Shown here: positions 46,099 through 53,616 of the stretch, one piece after another
How the letters are laid out: each line of letters opens with the position of its first letter
How positions within the stretch are numbered: the first letter of the stretch is position 1
NCBI RefSeq assembly: GCF_003612055.1
Contig: NZ_RAWB01000006.1
Coordinates: 1-55,596, forward strand
Source: Corallococcus llansteffanensis
GTDB lineage: Bacteria; Myxococcota; Myxococcia; Myxococcales; Myxococcaceae
DNA: 55,596 nucleotides
Direction of reading: 5' to 3'
Position numbers and translations under genes: made by a program
The notes under the pieces: generated by a model
What the model was told of the DNA's origin: nothing
The model's input: only the letters and a program-made list of their open reading frames with translations
Database searches by the model: none

Positions 46099-47228
46099 GT
46101 CGCCCGCTCCCGTTCCTCGCCCTGGCGCTCGTGGCGGCCCCGGCCGCCCGCGCGGAAGGGCCCCGCATCGTCCCCACGCTGGTGGGCGAGGTGGACTACC
46201 GCGTGCACGTGGACGACCTCGAAGGCCACAACGGCTTCAACCTGGCCCGCTTCCGCCTGGGCGCCCGGGGCGAGCCCGTGTCCTGGCTGTCCGCCGTGGG
46301 CACCGCGGAGTGGGCGCAGGAGAAGCCCGCCATCATCGACGCGTACGTGGACCTGACCGTCATCCAGGGCCTGCGCCTGTCCCTGGGCTACGCGAAGACG
46401 CCGCTGTTCCCCACCGCGCGAGACCAGAGCATCGAGACGCTCCCCGTCCCGGAGCTGTCCCTGGTGACGAGCGCGTTCTGGCCCCGCCGCGACCTGGGGC
46501 TGGAGGCGCAGTGGATGCCCACCACCCTGCCGCTGGAGGGCTGGCTGCGCGTGGGCAACGGCTCCGGCAGTCCGTTGGGCAACGACAACCCGCAGCCCTC
46601 CGTGGACGCGCGCCTGGACGTGCACGCGGGCGGGGTGCGCGTGGGCGCGGGCGCGCACGTGGAGGACGCCTTCGACCGGCCCGGCATCGGAGGGCGGCTG
46701 CCGCAGGGCTTCCTCTTCTACCGGGCACCGCCGGTGTCCGGCTATCGCACGGTGACCGAGGCGCACGGCCGACTGGACGCGGGCGGGGTGCGCGTGGACG
46801 TGCAGGCGGCGGCCGCGTGGGAGCACCGCTCGCGCGACACGGACGGCAACCCGGCCACGCCCCGCGAGTCCCTGCCCACGATGAGCAGCCAGGGCCTGGG
46901 CGTGGAGGCGTCCTGGGTGCTCAGGGGCAAGCCGCGCGAGGGCGCGCAGTGGCCCCAGGCGCTCGCGGGCGTGGGCTCCGAGGGCATCCCCTCCGGCTCA
47001 CTGGAAGTGGCCGCGCGCTTCGAGCGGCTGTGGCTGGGCCGGAGCGCGGCGGACGTGGTGCCCGGCGGCGCGACGGGGGGCGCGGTGAGCTTCCACTGGT
47101 GGGTGACGGGCTTCCTGGGCGTGGGCGTCGCGGGCTACGTGGACCACTACGACACCCCGCCCGTGGAGGAGCCCACGCGCGACTGGACGTACCTGGCGCT
47201 CCTGCGCACCACGGTCAGCCTGCACTGA
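46095..47228 (+). CDS. Outer-membrane porin-like beta-barrel protein
   Basis: 377 residues. The signal peptide is cleaved after ARA at residue 20. The mature protein is made of alternating polar/hydrophobic strands with aromatic ends (FNLARFRLGARGE, GLRLSLGYAKTPLF, LEVAARFERLWLG) and ends in TYLALLRTTVSLH. A segment like YAKTPLFPTARDQSIETL matches the phosphate-selective porin (OprO/OprP) type fold I remember, at moderate certainty. It should form a channel in the outer membrane. The ATG overlaps the lipoprotein stop (ATGA), so the two form an operon, lying inside the repeat-bounded segment. Confidence 0.75.
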   Translation: MSRPLPFLALALVAAPAARAEGPRIVPTLVGEVDYRVHVDDLEGHNGFNLARFRLGARGEPVSWLSAVGTAEWAQEKPAIIDAYVDLTVIQGLRLSLGYAKTPLFPTARDQSIETLPVPELSLVTSAFWPRRDLGLEAQWMPTTLPLEGWLRVGNGSGSPLGNDNPQPSVDARLDVHAGGVRVGAGAHVEDAFDRPGIGGRLPQGFLFYRAPPVSGYRTVTEAHGRLDAGGVRVDVQAAAAWEHRSRDTDGNPATPRESLPTMSSQGLGVEASWVLRGKPREGAQWPQALAGVGSEGIPSGSLEVAARFERLWLGRSAADVVPGGATGGAVSFHWWVTGFLGVGVAGYVDHYDTPPVEEPTRDWTYLALLRTTVSLH

Positions 47229-47659
47229 CTGCCAGGGAGGCGAGAATCAGCGCTTCAGCCTGTTGGCTGCCGTCTTCCAGCGCGATGCGTTCCAGCTCCG
47301 GGTGCGGTCGTCACTTCGTCTGGGTAGCGCTTCGTCGTGGCCAGCCTCCGCGAGTCCTGGCGGAGCGCGGGCTCGGTCGGAATCTCGTCTTGGCTGAGAA
47401 TGTCGAGGATGGGCACGGCAATCCCGCCCTCATCCTCCGGCACATCGATATCCCAGAGCTGGTGATCCGCTTCCGCGAGGGCTTGTTGAACCTCCTTCAC
47501 TGCGTCTTCACCCGAGTATGGAGGCAACTGGGCAAGCCGCGCACGCAGGCGGGCGGTGTGAAGTTCGACGGCATCGAGAAGGGCGCACTGCTGGAGGCGA
47601 AGGGACCGGGGTATGTCAGGTTCTTCGATGATCTGGACCCGAAAGAGTGGTTCCGTCAT
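47215..47659 (-). pseudogene. Frameshifted minus-strand gene of unknown function
   Basis: Read on the minus strand, the frame EDAVKEVQQALAEADHQLWD continues through ILDILSQDEIPTEPALRQDS to RRLATTKRYPDEVTT. A one-base excess in a run of C (plus-strand GGG, 47300-47302) then throws it out of frame; removing one base continues PELERIALEDGSQQAEALIL to a stop at 47215, a far more natural ending. Repaired it would be about 147 residues. Its first 40 codons lie antisense to the Tox-REase-5 core, so either it was cut at about 47.52 kb or the strands overlap. No family recognised. Confidence 0.4.
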
Positions 47660-47833
47660 TCAGGGGCCCAAGCCCTTGTTGATCAAGCAAGAAGACAGAG
47701 CGAGAAAGTCAAAAGCATAGGACTTCCCATCAAATGGCATGTTGCGGAGCAACAGGCTGCGGATGCCATCCGGAAGCTGTTGATGCGGAGTCGAATCAAG
47801 GGAATTGAAGTCGTCTACACACCGGCGCTTTGA
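47519..47833 (+). pseudogene. Tox-REase-5 toxin tip without its N-terminal delivery part
   Basis: About 104 residues matching the restriction-endonuclease-fold toxin 5 domain: GVKFDGIEKGALLEAKGPGY, EWFRHSGAQALVDQARRQ, IKWHVAEQQAADAIRKLL and GIEVVYTPAL. The nuclease core D-x9-E-x-K (Asp in KFDG, then EAK) is intact. Upstream residues in this frame are not toxin-like and no delivery domain or ATG exists; the only close in-frame start is a GTG at 47558. It is followed after ten bases by its immunity gene. It is most likely a displaced C-terminal cassette of a polymorphic toxin. Confidence 0.78.
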
Positions 47834-47843
47834 GGAAAACACC

Positions 47844-48602
47844 GTGACCGCGAAGCCAGAGCCCAGGACCTACCCTGAGACCTACTACGCAGGCGCCTAC
47901 TGGGGCCCCCGCAGGGAAACAGCCGAGGAATGCGCCAGGCGCACGGCAGACTTCCTCAATCTCCTGGCCCGATGCGATCAATTCCTGGCCCATTGGTACA
48001 AGCCCGCCCGGTCACTCAAGGATGTGCGCAAACATTCATTGATGCCACCCGAAGTACCTGCTCTTGCGGAGTTGTTCCGGCGTGGCGTCAACAGAGAGCG
48101 GGGGGGGCCTGTCATCGAGCAGCTTGGCTATAGCTTGTGGTTCGGCAATGGGGGCTCTGATGGGGATGGCGTCGATCTGCGTATCACCTGCGGGGATTAC
48201 AGCGGCGCCAACCCGAACTCCTGCGTGATGCCCCTCCCGAGGAAGGGACCCGACGCGGCACGGATCCTCACAGTCCCTGCGCTCACAGGCGTGGTGCGCA
48301 GCATGGTTCATTCATGGGAGCCAGATTGGGCGTTTGCCATGTCGGACTCTTATGAGGATGCATTCCCCGAATCCGATACCTCGCCTTTCTCCTTGGGATG
48401 GATGACCTATCTCTCGTCCCGTCTGGGCACGGTGCCGCCGCTTCCTGCTCCTGTGCGCATCGAGCCAGTCGAGGGAAGGGGGACGCTGATCGTCCTGACC
48501 CCCGAACGCTTCACGGTGGCCAACCCCGAACACATCGCGTTGGCGCGGCGCGTGCGCGACCTGCTGGCCCGGGCGGAGCTCATGCCGCCCGCCACGTCCT
48601 GA
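47844..48602 (+). CDS. Imm52-family immunity protein
   Basis: 252 residues from a GTG at 47844 with TGAGGA eight bases upstream; a TTG at 47805 is poorer and would overlap the toxin. The family start YYAGAYWGPRRETAEECARR is present, then HWYKPARSLKDV, LAELFRRGVNRE, YSLWFGNGG and HSWEPDWAFAMSDSYED. Imm52 proteins neutralise Tox-REase-5 nucleases by direct binding in the cytoplasm. It is full length and shows no damage, in contrast to the toxin before it. GC at third positions is lower than in flanking genes, consistent with transfer. Confidence 0.88.
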   Translation: MTAKPEPRTYPETYYAGAYWGPRRETAEECARRTADFLNLLARCDQFLAHWYKPARSLKDVRKHSLMPPEVPALAELFRRGVNRERGGPVIEQLGYSLWFGNGGSDGDGVDLRITCGDYSGANPNSCVMPLPRKGPDAARILTVPALTGVVRSMVHSWEPDWAFAMSDSYEDAFPESDTSPFSLGWMTYLSSRLGTVPPLPAPVRIEPVEGRGTLIVLTPERFTVANPEHIALARRVRDLLARAELMPPATS

Positions 48603-48645
48603 GCGGCATCGGGCCCGGTGTCCGGTAGGGGGCCGTCATGCTCCT

Positions 48646-48687
48646 CCGGTGTGCTCCTCTCCAGCGTGGATTGAGGGAGCACACCGG
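48646..48687 (+). terminator. Perfect 12-bp hairpin after the immunity gene
   Basis: CCGGTGTGCTCC and GGAGCACACCGG are exact inverse complements separated by 18 bases, starting 44 bases after the Imm52 stop. No T run follows. It may end the toxin/immunity transcript or be a structural remnant of a mobile cassette. Confidence 0.55.
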
Positions 48688-48689
48688 GA

Positions 48690-48870
48690 TGGCCGAGCTA
48701 TTACGCTGGCGCCTACTGGACCGGACGACATGAATCGGTCGAGCGGGCCTGCAGCGGGACGACTCCTCTCCTCACTGACGCTCTCCCAGCTCGTGAGCAC
48801 CCTGGCGCTGGCCTGGGAGCCGGAGTGGGGCATCGCCACTTCTGTTGCATGTGTCATTGGCGGAGACAGT
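48690..48870 (+). pseudogene. Decayed second Imm52 immunity gene
   Basis: At 48699 the frame reads YYAGAYWTGRHESVERACSG, clearly homologous to the start of the intact Imm52 protein (YYAGAYWGPRRETAEECA). After a one-base shift near 48770 the plus-one frame reads LALAWEPEWGIATS, matching the intact protein's MVHSWEPDWAFAMS, which lies about 100 residues further on. So the middle is deleted, the frame is broken and the end is lost. The sequence stops at the right 61-bp repeat. Confidence 0.72.
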
Positions 48871-48900
48871 GCGCGAGCTGTTGGACGGAGCAGGGTTGCC

Positions 48901-48961
48901 GCGCTAGCGCTGCTGGATCATGTCCCGGATCCGCGTGGCCAGCGCCTCCATGGCGAAGGGC
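48901..48961. repeat. 61-bp direct repeat, right copy (attR candidate), within the hybrid kinase 3' end
   Basis: The intact partner of 43963-44023. It begins at the palindrome GCGCTAGCGC that contains the hybrid kinase stop codon and covers its last 20 codons. Left of it the sequence bears no similarity to the kinase tail that flanks the left copy, so the homology ends sharply on both sides. Confidence 0.85.
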
Positions 48962-51351
48962 TTGGTCATCATCGCCATGCCCGGCTCCAGGAACCCGGAC
49001 GCCACCGCCGCGTTCTCCGCGTAGCCCGTCATGAACAACACCTTGAGCCCCGGACGCTCGCTGCGCCCCACTTCCGCCAGCTGCCGGCCGTTCAACCCCG
49101 GCAGCCCCATGTCCGTCACCAGCAGGTCCAGCCGGGGCGTGCTCCGCAAGAGCCGCAGGCCCTCCGTCCCGTCGCCCGCCTCCAGCGCGCGATAGCCCAG
49201 CTCCCGCAGCACCTCCACGATGAGCGCCCGGATGACCTCCTCGTCCTCCACCACCAGGACCGTCTCACCCGCCTCGGCCACGTGCGCGTCGGTGAGCCCC
49301 CCGGGCTCCTGCGCCTCCTCCGCCTTGCGCTCCCCCACGTAGCGCGGCAGGTACAGCTTCACCGTCGTGCCCTGCCCGGCCTGGCTGTAGAGCTGCACGG
49401 AGCCCTCCGACTGGCGCGCGAAGCCGTAGATCATCGACAGGCCCAGCCCCGTGCCCTGCCCCAGCGGCTTGGTGGTGAAGAACGGCTCGAACGCCCGCTC
49501 CAGCACCTCCGGCGTCATCCCCGTCCCCGTGTCGCTGACGCTCACGCACACGTACTGGCCCGGCGCCACGCCCCGGAGGCGCGCCGCGTAGGCCGCGTCC
49601 AGGTGCGCGTTGCACGTCTCCACCGTGAGCTTCCCCCCGCCGGGCATCGCGTCGCGCGCGTTGATGGCCAGGTTGAGGACCGCCGTCTCCAGCTGGTTCG
49701 GGTCGCAGCGCGTGAGCCACAGCCCGCCCGCGAGCACCAGCTCCAGCTGCATCTGTTCGCCCAGCGTCCGGCGCAGCAGGTCCTCCATGGACGACACCAG
49801 CGGGTTCACCTTCACCGGCTTGGGATCCAGGGGCTGCAACCGCGAGAACGCCAGCAGCCGGTGCGTCAGCGCCGCGGCCCGCTGCGCGGAGCTCATCGCG
49901 CTGGTGATGAACCGGTCCAGTTCCAGCGTGCGCCCCTGGTGGAGGCGCTTCTGGAGCAGCCCCAGCGACCCGACGATGCCCTGCAGCAGGTTGTTGAAGT
50001 CGTGCGCGATGCCGCCCGTGAGCTGCCCCACCGCCTCCATCTTCTGCGCCTGCCGCAGCGCGGTCTCCGCGTGGGCCAGCGCCTCGCGCGACTCGCGCTC
50101 CTCGGTGACGTCCCGGCCCAGCGCCATCAACGTCCCCTGGCCCGTCTCCACCGCCGACCAGGAGATCCACCGCCACCGCCCATCCTTGTGCCGGTAGCGG
50201 TTGTCCGTGCGGCGGGCCGACGCCTCGTCGTGGAGCGCCTCCACGTACGCGGTGGAGTGCGCCAGGTCGTCGGGATGGATGAAGTTCACCACCGGCGTCC
50301 CCACCAGCTCCGCCTCCTTCCACCCCAGCAGCCGCTCCCAGGCGGGGTTGGCGGCGATGATGTGCCCGTCGTGCTCCAGGGCCACGACGATCATCAGGTC
50401 GTGGCTGAGCCGCCACATCAGGTCGCGCTCGGCGGTGCGCTCCGTGACGCGCGCCTCCAGGGTCTCGTTGAGCTCGCGCAGCCCCGCTTCCGCCTGCCGG
50501 CGCTCGGTGATGTCCCGCGACGCGCCCATCAGCCGCGCCACCCGGCCGTCCGGCCCGGGGAGGGGCCGCGCCTGCATCGACACCCAGTGCACCGAGCCGT
50601 CCGGCCACACCACGCGGGTGTCGAGGTCGGACTCCACCCGCGCCTGGAGCATGCGCGCCACGGCCGCCCGCATCCGCCCCACGTCCTCCGGGTGGATGGC
50701 GGCCTGCAACTCCTCGTAGCTGAGCGGCGCCTCCGGCCCCCGCCCGAAGTTCGCCTTGCACGTCGCGGAGGCGGTGAGCGTCAGCGTGGTCAGGTCCAGC
50801 TCCCACGACCCCAGCCGCCCGGCCTTCAGCGCGAACCTCATCCGGGACTCGTTGTCGCGCAGCTGGCGCTCCAGCCGCACGCGCGCCGTCGTCTCCCGCA
50901 CCACCGCCAGCGCGCCCACGGGCCGCCCCGCCGTGTCGCGCACGGGGCTGTAGTCCAGGTCCATCCAGACGTGCTCGGGCACGCCGTTGCGCGTGAGCAC
51001 CAGGGGCTCGTCCCGGAGCGTCACCGTGCCGCCCGCGAACGTCGTGGCCAGCACGTGGCGGTTGAAGTCCGCCATCTCCGGCCACCCCTCCAACGCCGGC
51101 ATCCCCAACAGCCCCGGGTGCATCCCCTCCGCGACCACCGCGAACGCGTCGTTGTAGAGCAGCACCCCTTCCGCGCCCCAGAGCAGCACCAGCGGCGTCG
51201 TGGACCCGAGCACCAGCTCCAGCGTGGTCCGCAGCACGTCCGGCCACCCCCCGAGCGGCCCCAGCGGCGTCCGGGCCCAGTCGAACGCGCGGATCCGGGC
51301 GCGCAGCTCACCCTCGCCGTCCAGGAAGTCGGGATGTGGGGCCGGGCTCAT
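48904..51351 (-). CDS. Hybrid histidine kinase: PAS repeats, HisKA, HATPase, receiver
   Basis: 815 residues from the ATG at 51351; the open frame runs on upstream only as antisense of the divergent kinase. Three PAS domains (residues about 40-150, 170-295 and 320-430), H-box GIAHDFNNLLQG with His450, canonical ATPase (NLAINARDAM, DTGTGM, GTGLGLSMIYGF) and a C-terminal receiver with VLVVEDEEVIR, acceptor Asp in LLVTDMGLPGLNG and Lys in MMTKPFAMEA. No membrane helix. The His-receiver phosphate would need an Hpt partner; none is nearby apart from the CheAs. Its last 61 bases are the right copy of the direct repeat. It diverges from the REC-PAS kinase at 51544. Confidence 0.9.
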   Translation of the reverse strand: MSPAPHPDFLDGEGELRARIRAFDWARTPLGPLGGWPDVLRTTLELVLGSTTPLVLLWGAEGVLLYNDAFAVVAEGMHPGLLGMPALEGWPEMADFNRHVLATTFAGGTVTLRDEPLVLTRNGVPEHVWMDLDYSPVRDTAGRPVGALAVVRETTARVRLERQLRDNESRMRFALKAGRLGSWELDLTTLTLTASATCKANFGRGPEAPLSYEELQAAIHPEDVGRMRAAVARMLQARVESDLDTRVVWPDGSVHWVSMQARPLPGPDGRVARLMGASRDITERRQAEAGLRELNETLEARVTERTAERDLMWRLSHDLMIVVALEHDGHIIAANPAWERLLGWKEAELVGTPVVNFIHPDDLAHSTAYVEALHDEASARRTDNRYRHKDGRWRWISWSAVETGQGTLMALGRDVTEERESREALAHAETALRQAQKMEAVGQLTGGIAHDFNNLLQGIVGSLGLLQKRLHQGRTLELDRFITSAMSSAQRAAALTHRLLAFSRLQPLDPKPVKVNPLVSSMEDLLRRTLGEQMQLELVLAGGLWLTRCDPNQLETAVLNLAINARDAMPGGGKLTVETCNAHLDAAYAARLRGVAPGQYVCVSVSDTGTGMTPEVLERAFEPFFTTKPLGQGTGLGLSMIYGFARQSEGSVQLYSQAGQGTTVKLYLPRYVGERKAEEAQEPGGLTDAHVAEAGETVLVVEDEEVIRALIVEVLRELGYRALEAGDGTEGLRLLRSTPRLDLLVTDMGLPGLNGRQLAEVGRSERPGLKVLFMTGYAENAAVASGFLEPGMAMMTKPFAMEALATRIRDMIQQR

Positions 51352-51543
51352 CACCAGGACGCTAACGTTGCGCCACGCCCGACTCCATCCCCGGGGGGTC
51401 CCGCGCCGATTCCCGCGCGGGTGCTGGCCCGCGGACACCCTCGGGCCGGCAGGCCTGTCCGCCTGTTCACGGGACGACCTTGGAAACCGGCGGTCTTCCT
51501 GGACAGGGGGGAGCGCGATGGTTACCCAGGTCCCTACTTCCTG
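51352..51543. promoter_or_regulatory. Divergent promoter region between two kinase genes
   Basis: 192 bases separating the hybrid kinase (minus) and the REC-PAS kinase (plus), which are probably co-regulated. No sigma-54 site, long palindrome or other clear motif is visible. Confidence 0.4.
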
Positions 51544-53154
51544 ATGCGTCCCGACTCCTCCTCCCCTCCACGTCCCCTCGTCTGGCTGTTGGAGGACTCC
51601 TCGCTGGAGGCGCGCGCCACCCAGGCGGCGCTGGCCCCCTCGTGCGAGGTCCAGCACTTCGCGGACGGGGCGTCGCTGGTGGAGGCCCTGAGCTTCCACG
51701 CGCCCCCGGACGTGATGGTGCTGGACCGGGAGACGCCCGGGCTCACCGGGCTGGAGGTCTGCCGCTTCGTTCGCGCCGCGCCCCTCACCGCCCAGCTGCC
51801 CGTGCTGCTGCTCACCTCCCACCAGCGCCCCGAGGACGTCGTGGAGGGCCTGGACGCGGGCGCCAACGACTACGCCTTCAAGCCCTTCCGCCCCTCGGAG
51901 CTGGTGGCGCGCGTCCACGGACTGGCGCGCTGGAGCTGGCAGCAGAAGAAGAGCGCGCGCGAGGCGGCGGCGGCGCTGGAGCGCACCCGCCAGACGCTGT
52001 CGCTCGCCCAGAGCACGCTGGAGGAGGTGCGCAACGCGGAGGCCCGCGCCTGGAGGAGCGACCAGCGCTTCCGGCTGGCGGCGCGCGCCACCCGCGACGC
52101 CATCTGGGAGTGGGAGCCGGAGACGGACAGCCTGGACTGGAGCGGCAGCGCCCACGCCGTGCTGGGGACGCCGCAGAGCGGACGCATCCCGCGCGAGGCC
52201 TGGTGGCGCGAGCGCGTCCACCCGGAAGACCTGTCCGCCGTCCGGCGGGGCTTCCGGGAGGCCATCGAGGGCACCGGGGAGACGTGGCAGAGCGCCCACC
52301 GGTTCCTGGGCATCGCGGGCACCTGGCTGGACGTGGAGGAGCGCGCGTTCATCGTCCGGGACAGCCGGGGCCACGCCGTGCAGGTGGTGGGCGCGCTGCA
52401 GGACGTCACCGCGCGCAGGCAACAGGAGGCGGAGGCCCGGAAGCGCAGCGACTTCGAGCGCCAGCTCATCGGCATCGTGAGCCACGACCTGAGAAACCCC
52501 CTGGCCGCCGTCCACCTGACCGCCCGGCTGCTGCTGCGGCGCGAGGGCCTCACCGACGTGCAAGAGAAGCAGGTGCACCGCATCATCCTGTCCACCGAGC
52601 GGGCCGTGCGGATGGTGCGCGACCTGCTGGACTTCACCCAGGTGCGTCAGGGCGGCCTGTCCCTGAATCCGCGCGACATGGACTTCCACACCGTGGTGGA
52701 GGCCGCCGTCGAGGAGGCCCAGGTCGCCTTCCCCGGCCGCGCCATCACCGTGTCCCGCAGCGGCGACGGCCTGGGCCGGTGGGACGCGGACCGGCTGGCC
52801 CAGGTGGTGGGCAACCTGCTGGGCAACGCGCTGAACTACGGCGCTCCGGACGAACCCATCCAGGTGCGCAGCCACGGGCAGGACAGCGGGGTGGTGCTGG
52901 AGGTCCACAACACCGGCGTCCCCATCCCCGACACCTTCCTGCCCCGCCTCTTCGAACCCCTGGAGCGCGGCGTCCCCCACCCCGAGGGCCGGGTGGACCG
53001 CAACATCGGCCTGGGGCTCTTCATCGTGCGGCAGGTGGTGCGCGCCCACGGAGGCACCGTCACGGCGCGCTCCACGCTGCAGACGGGCACCACCTTCACC
53101 GTGTTGCTTCCGCGCCACCGCCCCGGCTCACCGCCAGCGACACCGCCCGGGTGA
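51544..53154 (+). CDS. REC-PAS-histidine kinase, paralogue of the one at 37063
   Basis: 536 residues from the ATG at 51544. Receiver with LVWLLEDSSLEAR (Glu-Asp pair), acceptor Asp in VMVLDRETPGLTG and Lys in YAFKPFRPSE; coiled coil; PAS near 170-295 (WEWEPETDSLDWSG); H-box GIVSHDLRNPLA with His314. The G1 box reads VHNTGVPI with Asn for Asp; GLGLFIVRQV is intact. It shares order and many residues with the 37063 kinase. Its final 20 codons (59 bases) overlap the convergent receiver gene, and the proline-rich tail probably reflects this overlap. Confidence 0.9.
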   Translation: MRPDSSSPPRPLVWLLEDSSLEARATQAALAPSCEVQHFADGASLVEALSFHAPPDVMVLDRETPGLTGLEVCRFVRAAPLTAQLPVLLLTSHQRPEDVVEGLDAGANDYAFKPFRPSELVARVHGLARWSWQQKKSAREAAAALERTRQTLSLAQSTLEEVRNAEARAWRSDQRFRLAARATRDAIWEWEPETDSLDWSGSAHAVLGTPQSGRIPREAWWRERVHPEDLSAVRRGFREAIEGTGETWQSAHRFLGIAGTWLDVEERAFIVRDSRGHAVQVVGALQDVTARRQQEAEARKRSDFERQLIGIVSHDLRNPLAAVHLTARLLLRREGLTDVQEKQVHRIILSTERAVRMVRDLLDFTQVRQGGLSLNPRDMDFHTVVEAAVEEAQVAFPGRAITVSRSGDGLGRWDADRLAQVVGNLLGNALNYGAPDEPIQVRSHGQDSGVVLEVHNTGVPIPDTFLPRLFEPLERGVPHPEGRVDRNIGLGLFIVRQVVRAHGGTVTARSTLQTGTTFTVLLPRHRPGSPPATPPG

Positions 53155-53506
53155 ACTGCTGGATGTCATAGGGTTTCAACAGCAACTCGATGACGTCCGG
53201 CCCGGTGTACTCCTGCGCGCCCTCCCGGTTGGTCGTGGTGAGCACGAAGGGGATGCCGGCGGCGGCCGGGGACGCGGCGAGCTTCTGGAACGCGCTCCAG
53301 CTCAGGTCGAAGGGCACGCTGATGTCGTAGACGATGACCGCCGGGCGGGTCTCCCGCACCAGCGTGGTGAAGTCCAACGGGCCGCGCACGAGGTCCTGCA
53401 CGCGGACCCCCTTCGTCTGGAAGCCCGCGTCGTCCAGCAGCTCCTCCAGCGCCTCGATGAGATCTTCACTTCCGTTGAGCACCAGGACGGTCGGCCGGTT
53501 TCCCAT
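53096..53506 (-). CDS. Atypical single-domain receiver
   Basis: 136 residues. The receiver fold is traceable: acceptor-type Asp in AVIVYDISVPFD, Thr run in VLTTTNREG and Lys in LLLKPYDIQQ. The metal-binding acidic pair is lost (VLVLNGSED), so it may work without phosphorylation or with weak metal binding. The segment after the Asp (VPFDLSWSAFQKL) is unlike normal receivers. It lies 110 bases downstream of the 657-residue kinase on the same strand and may be its partner. It overlaps the convergent kinase end by 59 bases. No good ribosome site is seen. Confidence 0.78.
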   Translation of the reverse strand: MGNRPTVLVLNGSEDLIEALEELLDDAGFQTKGVRVQDLVRGPLDFTTLVRETRPAVIVYDISVPFDLSWSAFQKLAASPAAAGIPFVLTTTNREGAQEYTGPDVIELLLKPYDIQQFTRAVSLAVSRGGGAEATR

Positions 53507-53616
53507 GGTGGACAAAATGGGTCGTCCCGGGAGCCTGAGCAGGGGGACCTGCGCCCGGTGTGAGGCACCGGACAGAGCGCCCGGTGGGCCGCCTGGGCTC
53601 GGGGGCCTGGGGAAGC

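Larger units (their letters stand above)
43963..48961. mobile_element. Repeat-bounded integrated element remnant with toxin/immunity debris
   Basis: A segment with 61-bp direct repeats at both ends and recombinase remains next to the left repeat. The right repeat completes the hybrid kinase gene, so integration would have left the target intact, as integrases usually do. Cargo: lipoprotein/porin operon, frameshifted gene, Tox-REase-5 tip, Imm52 and an Imm52 relic. Lower third-position GC and AT-rich patches occur inside. The recombinase is dead, so the element is fixed. Alternative: the small repeat arose by a segmental duplication unrelated to integration. Confidence 0.55.

Noticed and set aside
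43963-48961. Insertion-sequence or transposon interpretation of the 4.9-kb segment
   Set aside because: No terminal inverted repeats or transposase motifs (DDE, HUH) are seen; the long direct repeats and recombinase remains favour site-specific integration.
51352-53118. Upstream extension of the hybrid kinase frame to 1404 residues
   Set aside because: The extra 589 residues are antisense to the REC-PAS kinase and not protein-like; the kinase proper begins at 51351.
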